DNA of 17,788 nt, taken from the NCBI GenBank assembly GCA_049975325.1, contig JBNGDW010000028.1, positions 1-17,788 on the forward strand. Direction: 5' to 3'. Positions 1 to 7,086 of this stretch are shown here, piece after piece (position 1 is the stretch's first letter; every line of letters begins with the position of its first letter). Origin of the DNA: JBNGDW01 sp049975325. Its GTDB lineage: Bacteria > Cloacimonadota > Cloacimonadia > JGIOTU-2 > JBNGDW01. The notes beneath the pieces were generated by a model that ran no database searches, was not told where the DNA came from, and saw only the letters and a list, made by a program, of their open reading frames with translations. Made by a program: the position numbers and the translations under genes.

Positions 1-729
1 ATCCGAGCCAAGGTGAAAGAACTTGTTTATCATATAGACCTGAAAGATGCACATTTTGGCAAAAATTTCTATCCTTTTGATATTGGCAACTTTGAGGAAG
101 GATTAAAAAATTATAACATCAGCATTACCCCCGAATCTAATATTGAAAATGTAGTCATTACAATGGATAACATCAGTTCTAAAGCAGTCCCTGTGAAGTT
201 AGATTTTGCCGATGAGCAAAGCCGAGAATATTTTATAACGCAGGGACTCGCTATTGAGCCTGAAATTGTAACAGTTAAAGGGCCAAAGACGCTTCTTGAT
301 TCCATAAATGAAGTGAAAACAGTCCCTTTTCACAGAAAAAGGCATGAAAAAGAGAACAAACTACCATTGGTAATACCCGAAGAGAAATATATAACTTTAG
401 AGCCAAGAACAATTTCGCTTATTGAACATTCTCCCATAATTGTTGAAAGAACGATAGCGATGTTGCCGATCCAGGTTCCTCAGGGAGTGCAAGTGTTTCC
501 TAAATATTTAACCGTGAAGATAGCGGGTGAAGGAGAGCTGATAGCAAGTATTGCACCTGAGGATTTTTCAGCAACGCTTGTTCTAACTGATAATGTAAAA
601 GAAGGAGATATGGTTTCGGTCACTTTAAATGTGCCCGAAGGTATAGAAATTATTGAGCAAACACCCCAGCAAGTCAGGATTAAAGAGCTTCCGTCCGCCG
701 GTTGGCGGATCACTTCCGATGAACACTAA
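1..729 (+). CDS. YbbR/CdaR-type domain protein, 5' truncated by the window edge
   Basis: The frame is open from base 1, so the GTG at 13 is probably internal and the true start lies upstream. The 242 visible residues show the repeated beta-rich pattern of YbbR domains: a stretch reading EPEIVTVKGPKTLLDSI (about residues 86-102) is a typical YbbR repeat ending, and a further repeat follows (TIAMLPIQVPQGVQVFPKYL). Family knowledge: YbbR/CdaR proteins are membrane-anchored extracytoplasmic proteins, and CdaR modulates the c-di-AMP cyclase CdaA. The anchor and any cdaA would lie upstream, out of view. The last residues (SAGWRI) are encoded by a copy of the dispersed palindrome at 694-709. The stop overlaps the tsaD start. 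The domain call is firm; a c-di-AMP role is inference. Confidence 0.8.
   Translation: MRAKVKELVYHIDLKDAHFGKNFYPFDIGNFEEGLKNYNISITPESNIENVVITMDNISSKAVPVKLDFADEQSREYFITQGLAIEPEIVTVKGPKTLLDSINEVKTVPFHRKRHEKENKLPLVIPEEKYITLEPRTISLIEHSPIIVERTIAMLPIQVPQGVQVFPKYLTVKIAGEGELIASIAPEDFSATLVLTDNVKEGDMVSVTLNVPEGIEIIEQTPQQVRIKELPSAGWRITSDEH
694..709. repeat. Dispersed palindrome copy 1 (in ybbR, before tsaD)
   Basis: TCCGCC-GGTT-GGCGGA. It encodes SAGWRI at the end of the YbbR protein and ends 9 bases before the tsaD ATG. The word CTTCCG flanks it on both sides (688-693 and 713-718), a possible insertion duplication. Confidence 0.85.
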
Positions 730-1741
730 TAAAATTCTAATATTAGGTATAGAAAGTTCCTGTGATGATACTGGTGCAGCAATTGTAGATGAAAATTTCA
801 AAGTACATTCCAGTATTGTGTCGTCGCAGACTGTTCACGAAAAATTTGGAGGCGTTCTTCCCGAACTGGCATCGCGGGAACATATCCGTAATATCCTGCC
901 AATTATCGATTTTGCATTAAGAAGAGCAAGGGTGGATCTTAACGAGGTAAGCGCGGTTGCTGTCTCTACTGGTCCAGGGCTTATTGGTTCCCTGATCGTA
1001 GGGCTCTCATTTGCAAAATCTTTTGCGTATAGTCTGAGCCGACCTCTAATTGCAGTTAATCATATTTTTGCCCATGTGTGGGCAAATTTTTTAGAGCATC
1101 CTGAGCTTTCCTTCCCATTTCTTGCTCTAATAGTATCTGGTGGGCACACAGAGCTCGTCCATTTCATTGATGAACGCAATTTTAAAGTCCTTGGTAAAAC
1201 AGTGGATGATGCGGCTGGTGAAGCATTTGATAAAATAGGGAAATTGTTAGGTCTACCATATCCAGGAGGTCCTGCTATTGATAAAATTTCTCAAAAAGGA
1301 GATAAGAATAAAATCCGGTTTCCCCTCCCAATGATAGAGCAGGATAATTTTGACTTTAGTTTTAGTGGGCTAAAGACCGCTGCTGCACTATATTTGCAGG
1401 ATAATGATATCAAACCAAACAGTCCAGAGGTTTATGACTTTGCTGCTAGTTTTCAAAATGCGATTGTGGAGGTGCTTTTTAGGAAAACAACCGTGGCTGG
1501 TGAAAAGTTAGGTCTTAATACAATTGTGCTTGCAGGAGGAGTAGCAGCAAATACTACCTTAAGAAGTCGGTTTAATAAATATGGAAAAGAGCATCACATC
1601 AGTATCTATTTCCCATCTCCGCGGTTATGTACAGATAATGCTGCAATGATAGCAGCAGCGGGTATTACAAAATATCGTAACAAGGAGTTTACTGAACTTT
1701 CCATAAACGCTTCATCAATAAAGGGGTTGTATAGCGTATGA
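719..1741 (+). CDS. tsaD: tRNA N6-adenosine threonylcarbamoyltransferase TsaD
   Basis: TsaD/Kae1 family, 340 residues, about the usual bacterial length. It transfers the threonylcarbamoyl group to A37 of ANN-decoding tRNAs in the t6A pathway, in the cytoplasm with TsaB and TsaE (not in this window). Visible signatures: N-terminal ILGIESSCDDTGAA (7-21), metal ligands in NHIFAH (H115, H119), SGGHTEL (140-146), GEAFDKIGKLLGLPYPGGP (168-186), FSFSGLKTAA (213-222), AGGVAANTTLR (272-282) and TDNAAMIAAAG with the expected third metal ligand D306. The frame is open further 5' to an ATG at 653, but the family N-terminus fits the ATG at 719. That ATG overlaps the ybbR stop and has palindrome copy 1 just upstream, where a ribosome binding site would be. 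It ends in an ATGA overlap with the next gene. Confidence 0.96.
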   Translation: MNTNKILILGIESSCDDTGAAIVDENFKVHSSIVSSQTVHEKFGGVLPELASREHIRNILPIIDFALRRARVDLNEVSAVAVSTGPGLIGSLIVGLSFAKSFAYSLSRPLIAVNHIFAHVWANFLEHPELSFPFLALIVSGGHTELVHFIDERNFKVLGKTVDDAAGEAFDKIGKLLGLPYPGGPAIDKISQKGDKNKIRFPLPMIEQDNFDFSFSGLKTAAALYLQDNDIKPNSPEVYDFAASFQNAIVEVLFRKTTVAGEKLGLNTIVLAGGVAANTTLRSRFNKYGKEHHISIYFPSPRLCTDNAAMIAAAGITKYRNKEFTELSINASSIKGLYSV

Positions 1742-2868
1742 CAGCATTGCTTCTCGTGCTTTTAATATTTTATGTTGCCTTTCTCCTTTTTGTTACACTA
1801 GGTACGTTTCAGCTCTATCAACCACTGCAAGAGGAGCCTGAGCAGTTCCGATATATCTCAGTAATAGTGGCTGCAAGAAATGAGGAGGAGAATATTGCAT
1901 CACTCATAGAGAGCCTTATTCAGCAAGATTACCCGAAAGATAAATATGAAATAATCGTAGCCTCCGATCGTTCTACAGATAAGACCGATGCTATTGTAAA
2001 GGCATATTCAAAAGAAAATGAAAACATTCGGTATCTGCGTATCCGCCAACTGGCGGAGGAAAAGGGCATGGTTGGGAAAAAAAATGCTCTTAACAAAGCA
2101 ATTGAGCAGGCGCAAGGTGAAATTTTGCTCTTTACAGATGCTGATTGCCTTCCCGGGAAAAATTGGCTAAAAGAGATAAATCGGAGGTTTAATAGAGGCT
2201 TCGATGTTGTAGTAGGCTATTCCCCCCTTCTTTTGCCAAAGAAAAAATTCTGGCAGCGGTTGGGATACACTTTAAAAGAGTTGGAGAGACTTTCCATTTT
2301 TACAGTCTCGGCTGGTACGATTGGTTGGAATTGGGGGGTAACTGCTACTGGACGCAACTTTGCTTATCGGAAAAAAGTTTTCAATGAGGTTGGTGGATTT
2401 GAGGAAATCGGGAGAATTCCTTCTGGCGATGATGATCTCTTCTTGCAAAAGGTAGGTAAAGCCAGGAAATACAAGCTCACTTTTTCTCTTAGTGCTGATA
2501 GTTTCGTGCCTTCGATAGAACGAAAAGGCCTTGAGGCACAGTATAATCAGGAGAAAAGGCGAGCCTCAAAATGGCGATTTTATCCACCCTTAATAAAAAC
2601 CTTTTCTGCACTTATTTTTCTTTTTTACCTTGGTCTCTTTGTGGCATTTATTCTTGCGCTCTTCTCCCTTTTCCCGTGGAGCATTTTTTTGGCTATATTC
2701 TTAATAAAAGTCCTTGTGGATTTTATTGTGGTGTGGCGAGGCGCTGTGATGTTTAAGGAAAAGGAACTATTAGCTGTATTTCCATTGGCAGAGCTTATCT
2801 ATATTCCTTATTTTCTGTTCTTTGCCATCATGGGTACATTTACTAAATATAGGTGGGTTGGGAAGTAA
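1738..2868 (+). CDS. Membrane-anchored family 2 glycosyltransferase
   Basis: A 376-residue GT2-type processive-like transferase. One N-terminal hydrophobic helix (about 1-22) is followed by a GT-A catalytic domain (about 41-280) with SVIVAARNEEENI (41-53), the nucleotide-binding ASDRSTDKT (75-83), TDAD (133-136, DxD-type metal site), GDDDLFL (230-236, probable catalytic acid region) and a KRRASKW segment (273-279) resembling the Q/RxxRW motif. Three C-terminal hydrophobic segments follow (about 286-307, 310-332, 345-367), so the enzyme sits in the membrane with its catalytic domain in the cytoplasm. Donor and acceptor cannot be read from sequence. The start overlaps the tsaD stop (ATGA). Residues 101-108 (RIRQLAEE) are encoded by palindrome copy 2, between the second and DxD motifs, apparently in a loop. 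Confidence 0.9.
   Translation: MTALLLVLLIFYVAFLLFVTLGTFQLYQPLQEEPEQFRYISVIVAARNEEENIASLIESLIQQDYPKDKYEIIVASDRSTDKTDAIVKAYSKENENIRYLRIRQLAEEKGMVGKKNALNKAIEQAQGEILLFTDADCLPGKNWLKEINRRFNRGFDVVVGYSPLLLPKKKFWQRLGYTLKELERLSIFTVSAGTIGWNWGVTATGRNFAYRKKVFNEVGGFEEIGRIPSGDDDLFLQKVGKARKYKLTFSLSADSFVPSIERKGLEAQYNQEKRRASKWRFYPPLIKTFSALIFLFYLGLFVAFILALFSLFPWSIFLAIFLIKVLVDFIVVWRGAVMFKEKELLAVFPLAELIYIPYFLFFAIMGTFTKYRWVGK
2042..2057. repeat. Dispersed palindrome copy 2 (in the glycosyltransferase gene)
   Basis: TCCGCC-AACT-GGCGGA, read in frame as part of RIRQLAEE. It lies between conserved glycosyltransferase motifs, so the reading frame was kept. No flanking direct repeat was seen. Confidence 0.8.
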
Positions 2869-3054
2869 CAAAAAAGGGGAATAAATTTTGAAATTTACGC
2901 TGAAGATATTTTCAGACATTGAAATTACCTATATGTGCTGAGACAAAGGAAAATATACTTAATAATTTTTGGGCATAGCCTCCATCTTCGCAAATATTGA
3001 CAAAAAATAAACCACACGCAGGATTCAATCTTTTACTAAAACTGGATATAAAAA

Positions 3055-3843
3055 ATGATGAAAGTTTGCCTATTAGCAAGTGGTAGCAAAGGGAATTGTA
3101 TTGTCGTTTCAGGGAGTAAGCACGCCCTAATAATTGATGCGGGCATATCTGCCAGGAAGATACGCTCACAAATCATAAGGGAAGGGCTCTCCGAAGAAAG
3201 GATATCGGCTATATTGGTAACTCATGAGCATTCAGATCATAGCAAAGGAGTTGGGGCACTTAGCCGGGCGTTAAGGGTGCCTGTTTTTATTAATGAAGGA
3301 ACGCTAAGCAGAGCGAATGGACGCCTTGGCAATATCCAGGAAATATGCCTTTTCCAAAATGGCTACTCCTTTACCCTTAACGAGTTCCTTGTCTCCCCTT
3401 TTTCTGTGCCGCATGATTGTGCTGATGGAACATGTTTTGTAATCTCTGAGCGCTATCATCAGGAGAAACTTGTCGTTTTGACAGACCTGGGATATGTCCC
3501 GCCTCAAGTAAAGGAGAAGGCAAAGGGTGCTACCACACTCATACTTGAGAGTAATCATGATCTTGATAGATTGATCAACGGACCATATGAGCAGCGGCTA
3601 AAAGAGAGGATTAGGAGTAACAGAGGTCATCTCTCTAATATTCAGGCTTGTGAATTGATAGAGGAAATTATCCGCCAGCCGGCGGATGACTTGAAAAATA
3701 TAGTTCTTGCACATCTAAGCAAGGAAAACAACGAGCCGGAGATTGCATATAGGGAAATGAAGGCAATTCTGAGTAGATATGGTTTTTCCTGCAATCTTTA
3801 CATAGCAGAACAGCACAACCCAACGGCTTGGATAGAAGTATGA
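3055..3843 (+). CDS. WalJ/YycJ-type metallo-beta-lactamase-fold hydrolase
   Basis: A 262-residue cytoplasmic protein of the metallo-beta-lactamase superfamily, close to the usual YycJ/WalJ length. Numbering from the second ATG (3058), it has the family N-terminus MKVCLLASGSKGN, the metal motif THEHSDH (H56, H58, D60, H61), VPHDCADGT (H119), TDLGY (D143), LESNHD (164-169), GHLSN (190-194) and AHLSKENN (218-225). Members act on nucleic acids or help coordinate wall metabolism with division in Firmicutes; the exact substrate here is unknown. Two ATG codons are adjacent (3055, 3058); a weak GGA at 3044-3046 fits either. It is preceded by a 186-bp gap with no convincing promoter and overlaps the exchanger gene by ATGA. 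Residues 206-210 (RQPAD) come from palindrome copy 3. Confidence 0.9.
   Translation: MMKVCLLASGSKGNCIVVSGSKHALIIDAGISARKIRSQIIREGLSEERISAILVTHEHSDHSKGVGALSRALRVPVFINEGTLSRANGRLGNIQEICLFQNGYSFTLNEFLVSPFSVPHDCADGTCFVISERYHQEKLVVLTDLGYVPPQVKEKAKGATTLILESNHDLDRLINGPYEQRLKERIRSNRGHLSNIQACELIEEIIRQPADDLKNIVLAHLSKENNEPEIAYREMKAILSRYGFSCNLYIAEQHNPTAWIEV
3670..3687. repeat. Dispersed palindrome copy 3 (in the WalJ-type gene)
   Basis: ATCCGCC-AGCC-GGCGGAT, read in frame as IRQPAD just before the AHLSKENN motif. Its core is the exact reverse complement of copy 4, so the two are the same sequence in opposite orientation. Confidence 0.85.
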
Positions 3844-4796
3844 GTATAGTCCCCTATTTGCTATTGATTGTTGCCTTCTTTTTACTTGCTAAAGGAGCAG
3901 ACTATTTTATTGATGGAGCCTCAGGGCTTGCTGAGTATTTTCGTGTGTCGCCCCTTTTCATAGGATTAACAATAGCGGCTATAGGCACAAGCGCACCAGA
4001 AGCCGCAGTAAGTATAAATGCGACACTCACAGAAGTAGGTGGAATTTCACTTGGGAATGTGGTAGGCAGTAATATCGCTAATGTCTGTGTTGCTATCGGT
4101 ATCGCAGCCTGTTTAAAGCCCTTGACTTTTGAGTCCAGCACAATAAAAAAAGAGATGCCTTTTATGCTCGTAATTACAGCCCTTATGCTGATTTTTTCAT
4201 TGGACTTTGCTAATACAAATACTTCTGTAATTACGCGGGTTGAAGGTTTGATCTTTTTGGCACTTTTCGTTGTATATCTTTTTTATCTCTCTCGTATGGC
4301 TATTAATGATAGAAAGATTAGCATTGCGAAAGCAGGAAACAAAAAGCCTTCTATTATACGGAGTATCTTACTCACTTTACTTGGAGTGGCTGGTATTATT
4401 CTTGGCGGAGATCTCGCTGTGGATAATGCAGTTAAAGTCGCAGAATTTTGGGGAGTGAGTGATAAAGTCATAGGGATAAGTATAGTGGCATTTGGCACAT
4501 CTGTTCCGGAAATTGTCACCACCATTGTCGCTGTCGTTAAGGGGAAGGTTCCTATAGCCATTGGTAATATTGTTGGTAGCAATATTTTCAATATACTTTT
4601 GGTGCTGGGGATTACTGCCACTGTCCGTCCTGTGAGGCTTCCCTCTGATGTAGTATTTGATGGGGCAATTTGTCTTGCCGTTGGCGCCCTATTTTTTCTT
4701 CTTTCAAAAGTTAGTAAACAATTTTACCGAGTGCAGGGGCTTTCGTTTCTTATAATCTATATTTTATATATTTCCCTTCTTTTTATTAGAGGATAG
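3840..4796 (+). CDS. Sodium/calcium exchanger family (CaCA) integral membrane protein
   Basis: A 318-residue, highly hydrophobic protein with the two inverted alpha repeats that define the CaCA superfamily. Alpha-1 is about residues 41-90 (GTSAPE, E54; GNVVGSNIAN, N78) and alpha-2 about residues 211-260 (GTSVPE, E224; GNIVGSNIFN, N248). The two glutamates and the asparagines are the family ion-binding residues and all are present. This is the YrbG-like bacterial type, about ten membrane helices, exchanging Na+ or H+ for Ca2+ or another cation; which ion is unknown. A TTG at 3828 is in frame, but the ATG at 3840, overlapping the preceding stop as ATGA, gives the expected hydrophobic N-terminus and is preferred. 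Coupling to the hydrolase gene is likely positional only. Confidence 0.93.
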   Translation: MSIVPYLLLIVAFFLLAKGADYFIDGASGLAEYFRVSPLFIGLTIAAIGTSAPEAAVSINATLTEVGGISLGNVVGSNIANVCVAIGIAACLKPLTFESSTIKKEMPFMLVITALMLIFSLDFANTNTSVITRVEGLIFLALFVVYLFYLSRMAINDRKISIAKAGNKKPSIIRSILLTLLGVAGIILGGDLAVDNAVKVAEFWGVSDKVIGISIVAFGTSVPEIVTTIVAVVKGKVPIAIGNIVGSNIFNILLVLGITATVRPVRLPSDVVFDGAICLAVGALFFLLSKVSKQFYRVQGLSFLIIYILYISLLFIRG

Positions 4797-4829
4797 AATA
4801 AAACAATTGTAGATAGGAGGATTTCTAAT

Positions 4830-5738
4830 ATGCCAGAACTAAATGAAGTTGCGTTATTTAGCATAGAATGGCTAAAGAGCAGTGGACTCAGTATCCTGAT
4901 TATTATTGTTATCTCTGCTTGTTGTATCTTTGCCTTGCGCCGGTTAATGCCATCTTTAATTTATAAAACTATGAAAATGCGAAAGGCTGGGCGGAAGAAA
5001 AAGGGTGTTGATAAAGAGATGAAAACGCGAGCACAGACCCTGTCTTCCTTTATTGTGAAAACAGTTACGGCAATAATCGTTATTATAGCATTATTTTCGA
5101 TTCTACCTGAATTTGGCGTGAATATAGCGGCTGCACTTGCTGGAGTTGGGATTGCTGGCGTGGCAATTGGCCTCGCTGCCCAAAATCTTGTTCGGGATTT
5201 CTTGAATGGTATGCTTATATTACTGGAAGACCAATATAGGGTAGGCGATGTGGTGAATTTGGCTGGAGTAGGTGGACTGGTAGAAGAAGTGGGGATCAGA
5301 CGTACCGTACTTCGTGACTTGGATGGTATTGTGCACTCAATTCCAAATGGCGAGGTAAAGGTGACAAGCAATTTTGGTAAGCTATATTCCAGAATAAATC
5401 TTAATGTGCCAGTAGCCTATGGAGAAGACCTGGAAAAAGTAATCGAGGTGATAAACAAAGTTTGCAAAGAAATGGCTATGAGCCCTAAGTGGGAGAAAAA
5501 GTTTGTAAAGGCACCCAGTGTGCTCCGTGTTGATAAGTTTGGTGATTCAGGAATAGAGATAAAAATATTAGGTGACACCGAACCTTTACAGCAATGGGCT
5601 GCTACAGGTGAACTACGCCTTCGGCTTAAAAAAGAATTTGATAAGGAAGGGATTGAGATCCCTTGGCCCCACGCTAAGGTCTACTTTGGCGATTCCCCTT
5701 TGAGGGTGGAAAATACTTACCAGGAGAAGGTTTATTAA
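4830..5738 (+). CDS. MscS-family small-conductance mechanosensitive channel
   Basis: A 302-residue protein with MscS architecture: TM1 about 17-39, a basic loop (RKAGRKKK, 51-58), TM2 about 74-92, and a Gly/Ala-rich pore helix TM3 about 97-128 (ALAGVGIAGVAIGLAAQNL). The beta domain follows with VGDVV (138-142) and the conserved PNG (172-174), then an alpha/beta C-terminal vestibule. MscS channels open under membrane tension to release solutes during hypoosmotic shock. A strong ribosome binding site (TAGGAGG, 4814-4820) precedes the ATG. The 33-bp gap after the exchanger gene allows co-transcription. The stop codon lies in the loop of a perfect hairpin (5723-5746). Length and domain order are ordinary for the family. 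Confidence 0.94.
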   Translation: MPELNEVALFSIEWLKSSGLSILIIIVISACCIFALRRLMPSLIYKTMKMRKAGRKKKGVDKEMKTRAQTLSSFIVKTVTAIIVIIALFSILPEFGVNIAAALAGVGIAGVAIGLAAQNLVRDFLNGMLILLEDQYRVGDVVNLAGVGGLVEEVGIRRTVLRDLDGIVHSIPNGEVKVTSNFGKLYSRINLNVPVAYGEDLEKVIEVINKVCKEMAMSPKWEKKFVKAPSVLRVDKFGDSGIEIKILGDTEPLQQWAATGELRLRLKKEFDKEGIEIPWPHAKVYFGDSPLRVENTYQEKVY

Positions 5739-5746
5739 CCTTCTCC
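5723..5746 (+). terminator. Perfect hairpin across the MscS gene stop codon
   Basis: The arms GGAGAAGGTT (5723-5732) and AACCTTCTCC (5737-5746) pair perfectly over a 4-base loop that holds the start of the TAA stop. No T-tract follows, so it is not a canonical intrinsic terminator. It could still end or stabilise the upstream transcript. Related words recur downstream: CCTTCTC at 5778-5784 and GAGAAGG at 5836-5842. Confidence 0.45.
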
Positions 5747-5856
5747 GACCCGGTAAATAGTGTAAACTTAAAAATAGCCTTCTCAAATCAATTAAGAATA
5801 GTTTTATCAATTACTATGGTTTTTTCTGATAGCCAGAGAAGGATGGTATAATTACT

Positions 5857-5883
5857 TTGACAAAAATTTTATCAGAATATCTT
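5857..5883 (+). promoter_or_regulatory. Weak candidate sigma-70-type promoter for the etfA operon
   Basis: A perfect -35 hexamer TTGACA lies at 5857-5862. The best -10 is TATCTT at 5878-5883 (4 of 6 consensus bases) with a short 15-bp spacer. It sits just upstream of the ferredoxin-EtfA gene after a long gap, which is where a promoter would be expected, but the -10 is poor. Confidence 0.35.
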
Positions 5884-5905
5884 TTACCTTAAGTTGGAGG
5901 TATAT

Positions 5906-7084
5906 GTGATAGAAGTAATTGTTGAAAAATGTACAGGCTGCGGAAATTGTGTTGATGTTTGCCCTTATGAAGCGATCAGTATTGTAGACAATACTGCCAT
6001 TATAGACTTAGACGCTTGCACATTATGTGGAGCCTGTATTGCAGAATGTCCATTTGATGCCCTCTTCCTCCGGAGAGAGGAGACCAAAACAGAGTCATTG
6101 GAGGATTTTAAAGGCATTTTGGTAGTAGGAGAGATTCGGCATGGCATGTTGATGCCAGTAACCCATGAAATCCTTGGAAAAGCACGAGAATTGGCTGATG
6201 TATTGGATGAAGAACTTATGGCTCTCCTTCTTGGATATAATGTAAAGCACCTGGCAAAGGAATTGATAGAATATGGGGCAGACAAAGTAATACTGGTTGA
6301 TGACCCATCGCTTGAACATTTTTTAGACGAGTCCTATACGCAAGCTGCTGTCCATATTATCCAGAAATATAAGCCTGGCATCGTTCTTGCTGGAGCAACT
6401 CCTATTGGTAGAGCATTTATCCCTAGGGTTGCCGTAAGATTGAAGACAGGCCTTACTGCTGATTGCACCGGTCTTGACATTGATATAGAGAATCGTCACT
6501 TGTTGCAAACTAGACCTGCATTTGGTGGTAATATTATGGCGACGATAAGATGTCCTCATCATCGTCCCCAAATGGCGACTATACGCCCTAAAGTTATGTC
6601 ACCCCTTTCACCAGAGCCTGGCAGAGATGGGGAAATTTTTGAAGAGAAGGTGCAGTTTGATCAGAAAGCCATTGTTTCGAAATTTTTGCAATTTGTTAGG
6701 GACGAGACCCAGCAGGTTAGCCTCACGGAGGCAAATATAATCGTATCCGGTGGTCGGGGATTGAAGAATGCAGATAACTTCGAACTTTTGCGTCAGCTCG
6801 CTAAAAGGCTCAATGGTGCTGTGGGTGCTTCCCGTGCTGCAGTAGACGCAGGATGGATTCCATATTCCCATCAAGTCGGACAAACCGGAAAAACAGTAAA
6901 ACCAAAAATTTATATAGCATGTGGTATTTCCGGGGCTATTCAACACCTCGTAGGTATGCAATCTTCAGATATTATTATTGCCATCAACAATGACCCAGAC
7001 GCCCCTATCTTTCAGGTCGCCGATTATGGAATTGTGGGAGACCTGTTTGAAGTTATACCACATTTGCTTAAAAAATTGGAGTAA
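5906..7084 (+). CDS. etfA: Ferredoxin-fused electron transfer flavoprotein alpha subunit
   Basis: A 392-residue protein. Residues 1-55 form a two-cluster bacterial ferredoxin domain: C9-C12-C15 with C19-P, and C38-C41-C44 with C48-P, the pattern of two [4Fe-4S] clusters. The rest is EtfA: an N-terminal ETF domain (about 62-250) and the FAD-binding C-terminal domain (about 275-392) with SGGRGLKN, GASRAAVDAGW, HQVGQTGKTVKP, GISGAIQHLVGM and INNDPDAPIF. Ferredoxin-EtfA fusions are known in anaerobes, for example CarE of the caffeyl-CoA reductase and lactate dehydrogenase ETFs, where the clusters connect the flavins to ferredoxin. The GTG at 5906 is chosen because GGAGG (5896-5900) lies 5 bases upstream; an in-frame TTG at 5894 would overlap that site. 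No etfB is adjacent. The amidohydrolase gene follows after 2 bases. Confidence 0.93.
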   Translation: MIEVIVEKCTGCGNCVDVCPYEAISIVDNTAIIDLDACTLCGACIAECPFDALFLRREETKTESLEDFKGILVVGEIRHGMLMPVTHEILGKARELADVLDEELMALLLGYNVKHLAKELIEYGADKVILVDDPSLEHFLDESYTQAAVHIIQKYKPGIVLAGATPIGRAFIPRVAVRLKTGLTADCTGLDIDIENRHLLQTRPAFGGNIMATIRCPHHRPQMATIRPKVMSPLSPEPGRDGEIFEEKVQFDQKAIVSKFLQFVRDETQQVSLTEANIIVSGGRGLKNADNFELLRQLAKRLNGAVGASRAAVDAGWIPYSHQVGQTGKTVKPKIYIACGISGAIQHLVGMQSSDIIIAINNDPDAPIFQVADYGIVGDLFEVIPHLLKKLE

Positions 7085-7086
7085 TT

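Noticed and set aside
653..718. Longer tsaD start at ATG 653
   Set aside because: It would add 22 residues encoded by the ybbR end and the palindrome, without family similarity; MNTNKILILGIESSCDD from 719 fits TsaD.
719..1741. Loss of the glutamate in the TsaD HxExH-like motif (HIFAH)
   Set aside because: The middle residues of this motif vary among bacterial TsaD proteins; the metal histidines and D306 are present.
2869..3054. Promoter in the 186-bp gap before the WalJ-type gene
   Set aside because: TTGACA at 2997-3002 and TATACT at 2954-2959 exist but are not at workable spacing with partner hexamers.
3828..3839. TTG start for the cation exchanger
   Set aside because: The ATG at 3840 overlaps the previous stop as ATGA and gives the normal hydrophobic N-terminus.
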